Assembly (NCBI GenBank): GCA_033807775.1
Contig: CM066315.1
Coordinates: 6,080,501 to 6,144,500, forward strand
Length of the DNA: 64,000 nt
Direction of reading: 5' to 3'
Source of the DNA: Saussurea involucrata
Lineage: Eukaryota > Streptophyta > Magnoliopsida > Asterales > Asteraceae
Both the position numbers and the translations under genes were made by a program. Position 1 is the stretch's first letter; each line of letters opens with the position of its first letter. Positions 35,937 through 45,106 of the stretch are shown in pieces. The notes beneath the pieces are model-generated. The model was not told the DNA's origin, did no database searches, and saw only the letters and a list, made by a program, of their open reading frames with translations.

Positions 35937-37320
35937 CGATAATGATGATCACGAAGAATATACCCCTAGTAGAAAATCATGTAGTCAGATAAATGACTTT
36001 TTTGATATGCCCCCTATTCTTCCAGACTCCCATACCCAGACACAAAGCTACGAACCTACACCTTATATTCGCAGTGAAAGTTTAACAGCAGGTCAGATAT
36101 TCGATTCGAAGGATCTCTTAGCAAGTCAGATCGGACTCAAGTTCTTGGAAGAGGGTTTCCAAAGTCGCGTGCGGGCATCTGACAAAAGCAAATACGTAGT
36201 TGAATGTGCTAGAGAAAAGTGTGAGTGGAGGTTGTACGCGATTCACAGGGGTCCCAAAGGAGGGGCGATAATGATTAGAAAGTTGCACGACGTACACACT
36301 TGTACGAGGACGCAACTTAATCCCCACCACAAACAAGCCGGCAAAAAGACTTTGGGTGCGATCCTGAAAAACAAATTTCTTGATGTTAGCGGGTCATTGC
36401 GTCCAAAGGACATCGTCCACGACGTTCGCCGGCAGTTCGGCGTCACGATTGATTACCACCAAACGTGGCGTGCGCGCTGCCATGCACTGTTTATGGTGAG
36501 AGGCACGTTCGAGGAGTCGTATGAACGACTCCCGACATATTTATATAATTTGCAGCTGCAGAACCCCGGTACTGTCACGCAGCTACGGACCGATTCACGT
36601 GGACGGTTTGAGATGTGCTTCGTGGCCCTTGGACCCGCGGTACGTATTTTAACACGTCATATGTTTACACATTATAAACTATAACATTTACACAATATAA
36701 ACTATAACATTTTAACCTATGTTTTTGCAGATCCGCACATTTGTGGCAAATCTACGTCGTGTCCTGATAATAGACGCAGCCCATTTAAAGGGCCGTTACT
36801 AGGGTATGATGTTCCTGGCGGTTGCCATGGACGGGGATAACTCCATCGTTCCAGTAGCCTTCGGCGTAGGCAAGTCTGAAACCGGGGACGAGTGGACTTG
36901 GTTTATGTCCATGTTGAGACAAGCTATCGGAGACCCGCAAGGGTTGGTGTTTATGTCTGACAGGGCTCCTTCCATAAGCGCCGCAATCTCTGCCATGTAC
37001 CCAAACGCCCCTCACGCCATATGCTGTCGACATTTGGAGATGAACGCCAAATCCAAGGGCAAACGTATTACCACCTACAAGGATGTCTATTGGGCGGCAT
37101 GCAGAGCATATACGGATCGGGAGTTTAACAAGTACATGAATATGCTACGATACAGTGTCAAGGAAGCAGCCAAAGTCTTTGACGATGCTGGACCGGAGAG
37201 GTGGTCCGCGGCCCATTTTCCTGGACAACGGTATGACATTCTGACGTCGAATAGTGTAGAGTCTGTGAATGCACTCTCCCGTTTTGCGCGTAGATGTCCG
37301 ATTGTTAATCTTATGGACTA
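35937..37320 (+). pseudogene. MULE transposase, copy 2, DDE core
   Basis: Duplicate of 28034-29055 that continues through the catalytic core: exon 35937-36639, intron, exon 36731-37320. The same TAG stop occurs at 36800-36802, after GRY. Beyond it lie GMMFLAVAMDGDNSIVPVAFG, the second Asp in VFMSDRAPSISAA, the ICCRHLEMNAKSKG stretch, and the Glu in SNSVESVNALSRFARRCP. The copy is cut at codon MDY by the Copia element and resumes at 49770. It lacks the N-terminal exon, which sits 12 kb upstream. Confidence 0.9.
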
Positions 37321-38405
37321 TGTTGGGTCACCAAGGATTTGAAATTGACTCACCGATGTTTTCCCTAAAACTCCTACTTAGAATATTTTAGTTCAGTTCT
37401 TTGAATGACTTGTACAAGATATCAAATGTTCGGTGAAGTCGAAGATCAACCGAAACCAAGCTTGAAGACTCTCTACTTGTGGAAAATAGAAGACTCTCGG
37501 CAACATTCAAACAAGTCATCACCACCGAAATTCCTTGACATTTCGGTGGCCTTCTCTCCACCGAATTTATAGGACATTTTCGGTGGCCTTCTCCCACCGA
37601 AGTGCATGGACAGTTTCGGTGGCCCATCCACCACCGATGACCCTTTCGGTGCTCCTCTCACCACCGAAATATACTTGCAATTTCGGTGGTCCTCTCACCA
37701 CCGAAATATACTTGTAATTTCGGTGGTCCTCTCACCACCGAAACATGCTCGCAATTTCGGTGGACTAGTTACCACCGAAACATGCTTGCAATTTCGGTGG
37801 ACTAGTCTTCTTTCCACCGAAGATTTCTCAATCTCGGTGGAAACCACTTCGGTGCTAAAGGCTCAAGACAGAAGATCATTTATTATGGGACAATATCCTC
37901 CAGCAGAGAAAAGTGACAGTTTGTCTCTTTATCCACTTTCAGTTAAGGTCCCTATTATCTGCTCAAGCTACTCTGTCTGCACCTAGTGAAAAGTGACAAG
38001 GACTTCACAGTTCTCCTGAAGTCAACATTATCAGCATATGTGAAGATGACAAGTGTCCCAAGCATTTAATGCTTGGGCACTCCTTGGCACTATAAAAGGA
38101 GAAGTGCTCTTCATGCAATTCTCACGCTTTCAAGAAATTCTCTCAGTGCAAGAAACCTTCTTTTAAGCCTTAAAACTCAATAGCTTTGCTCTTAGTGTTC
38201 TTAGTTGTTTTGTTGTATACTTTGTGTAAGATTGTTAGAATAGTTTATCTGTTCTTTTCCGCAACAATCTTAAGTTTTCTGTGTGTAATTCTTTTGAAAG
38301 TTTTTCAAATATAAGAATTAAAATTGTGAAATTTTTGTGTATTGTATTCAACCCCCCCCCCCCCCCCCCCTTCTACAATACTTGTTAAGCCATCTGGGAC
38401 TAACA
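37321..38405 (+). repeat. Copia 5' LTR
   Basis: TGTTGGGTCACC...GGGACTAACA. About 37521-37838 holds nine short hairpins of CCACCGAA(A)-(N)~10-TTTCGGTGG type. A TATA box TATAAAAGG lies at 38091, and a C homopolymer sits at about 38352-38370. Confidence 0.9.
38091..38098 (+). promoter_or_regulatory. TATA box of Copia LTR
   Basis: TATAAAAG, 360 bases before the gag ATG. The same box occurs in the 3' LTR at 49456, where it could fire outward into the MULE remnant. Confidence 0.6.
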
Positions 38406-38450
38406 AGTGGTATCAGAGCAGAAAGTTTAATTCCATAAACTTGATCTGCG

Positions 38451-41132
38451 ATGGCTGCCTCTTCTTCTTCTACTGTTGAAAACTCTTTTCAAAATAACTT
38501 CTCTGAAAATGGCTCCATTTCAAAACCTCCTAAGTTCAATCCCAACAACTTCTCTTTGTGGAAAAGCCGCATGATGCTATTCATGGAAGGAGTGGATACT
38601 AGATATCCAACCATTCTCAACGAGGGACCCATTATCCCCAGAGTTTGGGCTCGCTATGACACGCAGAGGCCAGGTAAAGAAACCTTTGAAAAGGAAATCT
38701 CTAGTGATTCTGATGAGGAAAAATCCAGTGCTACTGGTCGGTATATTCTCAAAAATCCTAAAAAGTATACTGATGAGGAAAAACGTTTAGTTACTCTTGA
38801 CTCCAAGGTAAGAGCTATTATTGCTCTCTCTCTTCCTGATGAGGTCTACCACTCTTTGGTGAACTTTGAAACTGCCAAAGAAATGTGGACCACTCTATGT
38901 GTTCTGTACGAAGGTACATAGGAAGTCAAGAAATGTAAAAAGATTGGTCTTATCAGAAAGTATGAACTATTTTCTTTTGAAAAAGGAGAATCTCTTCCTA
39001 GCTTCTATAACCGCTTCAACTCTCTTTTAAATGATCTTAAGTTGTTGGGCAGAGTCTATGATAATGAGGAAGTCTTGTGCAAGTTCATGGATTGTCTCCC
39101 AGATTTTTGGGAAAATATATGTACTTGCATCAAAACTACCAAGGACCTTGAGTTCATGCCCTTAACTGTTTTATATGGTACTCTTTTCAACTTTGAGCAA
39201 ACCAAGCTTCAACGGAAATCTTTCATCAAGGAAATAAAGAGCTCCTCTATAGCTCTTGTTAGTGAAAGTTCCAAGAATTCTCAAAATCTTCCTAGAATCA
39301 CCTATCCTTCATCTGACTCTGACAATGACAGCCAAACAAATGTAACCCACCAAACGGAAGCATATCTTAGTGATGCTGATGATGAAGGTGAGGATATCAT
39401 GGTTGAACAGTTGTCGGATGAGATGGCAATGATGGCCGGTTCTAAACACAAGTTTCGTCCCTTCAACAAATCTCGAAGTCTTAGAAAAACTTCATCTTTC
39501 AAAACTTCTTCTGACAAGTCTAATGAGGAATGCTTCAACTGTGGCAAGAAAGGACATTTTGCATCTGAGTGTAGAAGCAAGCGTATCTCCAAGTCCAGAT
39601 TTACTTCTTCTGACAATCCCTCTTCAAAAAGGGAAAAATCCAAACACATGCCTTTCAAATCAACCTTTCCCAAAAAGGAGTCCCCACCATCCTTCTTAAA
39701 TCATCAGGAGCGTGCTGAGAAATACAAGGCCAAGTACAAGAAAGAGAAGGAAAGGAGTGAGGGTCTAGAGAGAAAAGGGAAGGGTCTCATGGCAGAAACC
39801 CACGATTGGGACGACGAAGACACCTCCGACAGTGATTCTCAGAATAGATGCTTCGTGGCCATCTCAGAAGAAATGGAAGTTTCCGAAAAGGCCACCTCAC
39901 CTATGGCTCTAGTGGCAACTGGGTGCTCCACAGCCTACGCTCAGGTACATCCCTTCAATAATATGTCTGATATTGAAAAAATCAATGCCTATGAATCTTT
40001 AACTCAAGATTTTTATTCTGTTAAAGACAGTAAGAATAGAAAATCTGCTCAAGTGAAAGAGCTCAAAGCTGAACTTGAAATTTGCATGTCTAAGCTTAAA
40101 AGGTTTGAGGAAATCAAAAAGGAGCTTGAGGACTTGAAAACAATAAATCATGTGATCTCAAAAGAAAAGAACTCTCTGTTTAAGAAACTAAAAAGGGAAC
40201 AAGAAGTCATCAAAAATTGGTCAAGCTCTTCCAAAAATCTTGAACAAATCTTTCAAAGTCAAATCTGCAGTTCAAACAAGTTCGGTCTAGGATTTGGAAA
40301 AACTGATGTTTGTGAGTCCACTCTTGCTCTTGTTCCCCCCACCAATGCATGTGATGATCTCTCTGATTCTAGCTCTTGTGATTCCATCTCTTTGAACTCG
40401 TTAGATCTGTGTGAAGCCTTAAAGTATGGCATATCCTTAAAGGCCAAAGACTTCTCATTGCAAGTCATTGAGAAGCAAGATTCAAATGACGTTTCTAAAC
40501 CCATCCATGATCAGCTCAAATTTTCGGCCATGGATGAAGCCTCCTCCTCAAACTCTTCAAAAGCTAATCCTTCCAAAAGATCTAAACCCACCGATCTTAT
40601 CCCCTTTATGCCCACAAATCCCTCAATCTATGACCCTCCAATTCCTCTTCATGAAGTGTTAAAATCTATTCACATAGATACCTACACCGAACCCAAGCCC
40701 TCAAAGATCCCCAAAAGAGAAACTCCTGTTCACTCAAAAAGGATCTCCTGTGCCGACAAAGGAAAATCGGTGGTCAACTGCATGGCAAGCTCCCATCCTA
40801 AAAGTTTTACCCCAAACATTCCCTCTAACAACACTTATGTTCCTAGATTTGTGCTTTTAAGAAAATCAACCTCCAAAGATTTATCCAAAGGAATCCTTGG
40901 GTCCAAGCCTCCTGCTCTGTTCTCCTCTAACAAGGTTATAAGAACAAATGATAAAAGCCAAAACATGAAAAATGCTAAAAAGGTGTTTATCTATAGAAAA
41001 TGCTATAACTGTGGTGACACTTTTCATATGGCTAAGGACTGTCCCAAGGATAGGATTGATAGATCCAAGCTTAAGGAATCATGCTCTTCTAACCCCAAAG
41101 GACCCATTACAAAATGGGTACCAAAGAACTAA
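38451..41132 (+). pseudogene. Copia gag, one in-frame amber stop
   Basis: The structural nucleocapsid polyprotein. 38451-38921 encodes the N-terminal part (KPPKFNPNNFSLWKSRMMLFME; gag-type UBN2 region) and ends at TAG 38919-38921 after YEGT. The same frame continues (EVKKCKKIGLIRKYELFSFEKGES) to 41132 without another stop, about 892 codons in all. A zinc knuckle CFNCGKKGHFASEC begins at 39531; a second, CYNCGDTFHMAKDC, begins at 41001 with Phe in place of the usual Gly. Between them is a long Lys/Glu coiled-coil region (about 39700-40250) and a Ser/Pro-rich stretch. Overlaps pol by 19 bases in the -1 frame. The stop may be inactivating or leaky. Confidence 0.88.
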
Positions 41133-44100
41133 TATGTGTTTGCATGCAGGCTTTTGAGCACCATCAAATTTGGTATTTAGACAGCGGGTGCTCACGCCAC
41201 ATGACGGGAAACAAGTCTCTTCTCATCAACTATGTGCCGGGAAAAGGTCCTTCTGTAACTTTTGGTGATAATTCTAAGGGTTACACCAAAGGATACGGAA
41301 CTCTCTCTAATGGATCTGTAACCTTCAATAAAGTGGCTTTTGTGGACGGCCTCATGCATAACCTCCTCAGCATTAGCCAACTGTGTGATCTTGGATACAA
41401 AGTTATCTTTGAACTTTGTGTCTGCTCCGTGGTAGACAAACAATTCAATGTGGTGTTATCGGGAAGACGGATGGAAAATGTCTACGTCATAGATATGGGA
41501 CAATCCAATTCTTCTTCAAATGTCTGCTTTGTGTCAAATGATGCATCCAAAAGAAACTGGTTGTGGCACAAACGTCTCTCTCATCTAAACTTCAAGACCT
41601 TGCATAAAATCTCCAACAAAGAGCTGGTGACGGGCATGCCAAAGTTGAACTTCGTCAAAGAGAAGCTGTGTGATGCATGTGAAAAGGGAAAGCTCACCAA
41701 AACATCCTTAAAGACGAAGCAATGCTCTTCCATCACTCTTCCTCTTCAATTGCTGCACATGGATCTATGTGGACCAGTCAGCACTCCAAGTCTTGGAGGC
41801 AAAAGGTATATTCTTGTTATTGTTGATGAATTTACCAGATATACTTGGGTGTTCTTTCTCAGGTACAAAAGTGATGCTACTGAAGAAATCATCAACTTTG
41901 TCAAGAAAAATGAAGTTCTCAATGGCCAGCTTGTCCGCTCGGTAAGGAGTGACAATGGCACTGAATTCAGAAATAGTGCTCTTGAAGACTTCTTCACCGA
42001 GAAAGGGATCTCTCAGAACTTCTCTGCTGTTCGTACTCCTCAGCAAAATGGAGTGGTGGAAAGGAAAAACAGAACACTGTGTGAGGCCGCTAGATCCATG
42101 CTGAGTGAATCAAATCTCCCCACCTATTTTTGGGCCGAAGCTGTGAATACTTCCTGCTTCACTCAAAACAGGTCAGTAATATCCAAAAGACATGATAAAA
42201 CCCCGTATGAAGTTTTTCATGGCAGAAAACCAAATATTGGCTTTCTTCATGTCTTTGGGTGTATCTGCTTTATTCTTAATGATCGTGAAAATCTTGGGAA
42301 GTTTGATCCCAAGGCAGATGAGGGAATATTTGTTGGGTACTCCTTATCCTCCAAAGCTTATAGGGTGTACAATCCCAGAAGAAAATGCATTGATGAGTCC
42401 ATTCATGTCAAGTTTGATGATCTCAGATGTTCATCACTTTCAAGTGATGAGGATGATTTACACAGATGGATCTCATCATGTATTGGTGATACCCCCTTAG
42501 TCACTTCCACCGATATCTCCTCTAATCCCTCAAATCCATCCACCTCAAAAAACCCAGCTGGATCACTCTCTCCCACCGAAATTGATCAATCCATCTCTCA
42601 CACCGATTTTCATATTCCCACCGAAACTCCACACCGAAGCCCTTCTTCCATCCCTAATCCCACCGAAAATCACATGGCTTCCACTACCGAAAATCCCATC
42701 TTACACCAAACCTCTGATCCCACTACTCCAGTTCACTCTACTCCTCATACCCCATCACCTTTACCCCCTGCTCTAAAATGGACCAAAGATCACCCCATAG
42801 ATCAAATTATTGGTGATCAACAAGCAGGTGTCCAAACCCGCAGAGGAGTTGGAAATATTTGTCTCTATGTGAATTTCCTCTCTCTCTCTGAACCCAAGAA
42901 AGTGGATGAAGCTCTATCAGATCCTTGTTGGATCACTGCCATGCAAGAAGAACTCTCTCAGTTCCAGAGAAATAAAGTTTGGAGATTGGTTCCCAAACCC
43001 AGAAACAAGACAATCATTGGAACCAAGTGGGTATTCAGGAACAAAATGGATGAAGATGGTACTGTTATCAGGAACAAGGCCCGATTAGTAGCTCAAGGAT
43101 ACAGACAAGAAGAAGGCATTGACTATGATGAAACATTTGCCCCTGTTGCAAGACTTGAAGCTATAAGGATCTTTCTGGCTCATGCTGCCTACCGAAATTT
43201 TAGGGTCTTTCAAATGGATGTCAAAAGTGCCTTTCTAAATGGGGAACTTGCAGAGGAAGTCTATGTGAAACAACCTCCTGGCTTTGAAGACCCAGCTCAT
43301 CCAGACTATGTGTACAGACTTGACAAAGCTTTGTATGGTCTCAAGCAAGCTCCACGTGCTTGGTATGACACTCTTGCCAACTTTCTTCTCAAGCATGGAT
43401 ATTCCAGAGGTAAAATTGACAATACTCTCTTCATCAAAGAAACCTCAGGTAATATCATTCTTGTTCAAATCTATGTTGATGACATCATCTTTGGTGCCAC
43501 TGATGAATGCCTATGTGATGAGTTTGCTTCTCTCATGATGAGTGAATATGAGATGAGCATGATGGGAGAGCTTACATTTTTCTTGGGCCTTCAAGTCAAA
43601 CAATCTTCAGAAGGGATTTTTATAAATCAAAGCAAATATATTCGGGACCTTCTGAAGAAATTTAACTTTCTAGATAGCTCTCCTATGAAAACTCCCATGG
43701 CACCTCCCTTGAAACTGTGTGCCGATCTAAAAGGTGAATCTGTGGATGTTACTCTTTACCGAGGTATGATAGGCTCTCTTCTTTACCTAACTTCTAGCAG
43801 ACCGGATATTATGTTTGCTACCTGTCTATGTGCTCGTTATCAGGCCAATCCTAAAGTATCACATTTAAAGGCTGTAAAACGAATTTTTCGGTATCTTAAG
43901 GGCACACTGCACCTGGGTCTTTGGTATCCCAAAGACTCGGGTTTTGAACTAATTGGTTATTCAGATTCAGACTATGCAGGTTCCCAGATTGATAGAAAGA
44001 GTACTACAGGAAGCTGTCAGCTCCTTGGGGGAAAATTGGTAAGTTGGTCCAGCAAGAAACAAAACTCTGTATCAACCTCTACTGCTGAGGCTGAATATGT

Positions 44101-44419
44101 AGCTGCTGGGAGCTGTTGTGCTCAGATTCTATGGATGAGAAACCAACTAAGGGACTATAATCAATTCTTTTCTAAAGTCCCAATTCTGTGTGATAATTCC
44201 AGTGCTATAGCTATAGCAAATAATCCTGTTCTTCACTCTAGATCTAAACACATCGATATCAGGTATCATTTCATCAGGGATCACATTTCCAAAGGTGACA
44301 TTGAACTGCACTTCATTCCCACCGATTTGCAGCTTGCTGATATTTTCACCAAACCTCTTGATGAAACCAGGTTCAACTTTCTCATCAGTGAACTTGGGAT
44401 GTGCAATTTCCTAGAATAA
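41114..44419 (+). CDS. Copia pol polyprotein
   Basis: 1,101 codons, uninterrupted. In order: protease with DSGCSRHMTG (Asp at about residue 23); GAG-pre-integrase HHCC region (HKRLSHLNFKTLHKI ... CDACEKGK); integrase core with Asp in HMDLCGP, Asp in RSDNGTEF and Glu in GVVERKNRT; Copia-type reverse transcriptase from FAPVARLEAIR, with YVDDIIFG at about residue 787; RNase H from YSDSDYAG through STAEAEYVA to TKPLDE. All catalytic residues are present. It sits in the -1 frame relative to gag and overlaps its end, so expression probably uses frameshifting or a separate start. Confidence 0.95.
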   Translation: MGTKELICVCMQAFEHHQIWYLDSGCSRHMTGNKSLLINYVPGKGPSVTFGDNSKGYTKGYGTLSNGSVTFNKVAFVDGLMHNLLSISQLCDLGYKVIFELCVCSVVDKQFNVVLSGRRMENVYVIDMGQSNSSSNVCFVSNDASKRNWLWHKRLSHLNFKTLHKISNKELVTGMPKLNFVKEKLCDACEKGKLTKTSLKTKQCSSITLPLQLLHMDLCGPVSTPSLGGKRYILVIVDEFTRYTWVFFLRYKSDATEEIINFVKKNEVLNGQLVRSVRSDNGTEFRNSALEDFFTEKGISQNFSAVRTPQQNGVVERKNRTLCEAARSMLSESNLPTYFWAEAVNTSCFTQNRSVISKRHDKTPYEVFHGRKPNIGFLHVFGCICFILNDRENLGKFDPKADEGIFVGYSLSSKAYRVYNPRRKCIDESIHVKFDDLRCSSLSSDEDDLHRWISSCIGDTPLVTSTDISSNPSNPSTSKNPAGSLSPTEIDQSISHTDFHIPTETPHRSPSSIPNPTENHMASTTENPILHQTSDPTTPVHSTPHTPSPLPPALKWTKDHPIDQIIGDQQAGVQTRRGVGNICLYVNFLSLSEPKKVDEALSDPCWITAMQEELSQFQRNKVWRLVPKPRNKTIIGTKWVFRNKMDEDGTVIRNKARLVAQGYRQEEGIDYDETFAPVARLEAIRIFLAHAAYRNFRVFQMDVKSAFLNGELAEEVYVKQPPGFEDPAHPDYVYRLDKALYGLKQAPRAWYDTLANFLLKHGYSRGKIDNTLFIKETSGNIILVQIYVDDIIFGATDECLCDEFASLMMSEYEMSMMGELTFFLGLQVKQSSEGIFINQSKYIRDLLKKFNFLDSSPMKTPMAPPLKLCADLKGESVDVTLYRGMIGSLLYLTSSRPDIMFATCLCARYQANPKVSHLKAVKRIFRYLKGTLHLGLWYPKDSGFELIGYSDSDYAGSQIDRKSTTGSCQLLGGKLVSWSSKKQNSVSTSTAEAEYVAAGSCCAQILWMRNQLRDYNQFFSKVPILCDNSSAIAIANNPVLHSRSKHIDIRYHFIRDHISKGDIELHFIPTDLQLADIFTKPLDETRFNFLISELGMCNFLE

Positions 44420-45015
44420 ACATGTGTTCATGCTCCACCGATCTCACATCGGTGGACACCTTCTTATCTACTTCCCTCTCTCTCCACCGATCTCTCATCG
44501 GTGGACAAATCTATGTGTTAAATCATTTCTATCTCTTTTCCAACACCGAAGTCCAATTTCGGTGATAATCTCAAGTATCGGTAAAGCGTGTCTACCACCG
44601 AAGCCAATTTCGGTGAAAATTTTCAAACTCGGCGAAACTTGTCCACCACCGAAGTCTCAAATCGGTGGTCATCTCAAATCGGTGAAAACTTTCCACCACC
44701 GAAGTCCCATTTCGGTGGTACTATCCAAATCGGTGAATCCATTCTACCACTGAAGTCCCATGAACACCGAATCCACCACCGAACCTCCACCGATCGTCTA
44801 CCGAACGAACACCGAATCCTCCACCGAAGCTTCACCGAGCCTACACCGATTCACACGGTTCCCAAAGCCCACTTGTGACCACTCAATTGCTTTTGCGTCA
44901 GACCCTTCGCCTATCCGCCGCTCCGTGTCCCGATTCCCAATAACCCTTTCACCTCATGAGCCGCATGTCCCCTCTCCCCATACAAAATCATCATCATAGT
45001 GCCTTATCCTTTCCC
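44420..45015. repeat. pol-ORF3 spacer packed with CACCGA/TCGGTG motifs
   Basis: About two dozen copies of CCGAA/CCGAT or their reverse occur between 44430 and 44870. Two perfect hairpins CCACCGAT-(N5)-ATCGGTGG lie near 44435 and 44487. The motif is the same as in the LTR array. Open frames here are by-products of the repeat. Confidence 0.8.
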
Positions 45016-45023
45016 TATATATA
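45016..45023 (+). promoter_or_regulatory. TATA-like box upstream of ORF3
   Basis: TATATATA in 'ccctatatatacatac', 91 bases before the preferred ORF3 ATG. The leader that follows is C/T-rich and ATG-free up to 45107. Suggests ORF3 has its own promoter. Confidence 0.5.
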
Positions 45024-45106
45024 CATACCTCCCTTCACTTCCTCCCCACTCCTTTCTCACAATTCAAACCTGCAACTCTCTCTTCTCTTTCAAACATATC
45101 TCTCTC

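Noticed and set aside
37388..37986. Frames on both strands in the Copia LTR (again at 48804-49351)
   Set aside because: By-products of the hairpin array; identical in both LTRs and not conserved as protein.
44424..44999. Short Thr/Glu and Ser-rich frames between pol and ORF3
   Set aside because: Generated by the CACCGAA repeat in several frames at once.
44999..45106. ORF3 start at the upstream ATG (44999)
   Set aside because: The TATA-like box lies between this ATG and 45107, and the extra 36 residues are leader-like (Pro/Ser/Phe from C/T-rich DNA).
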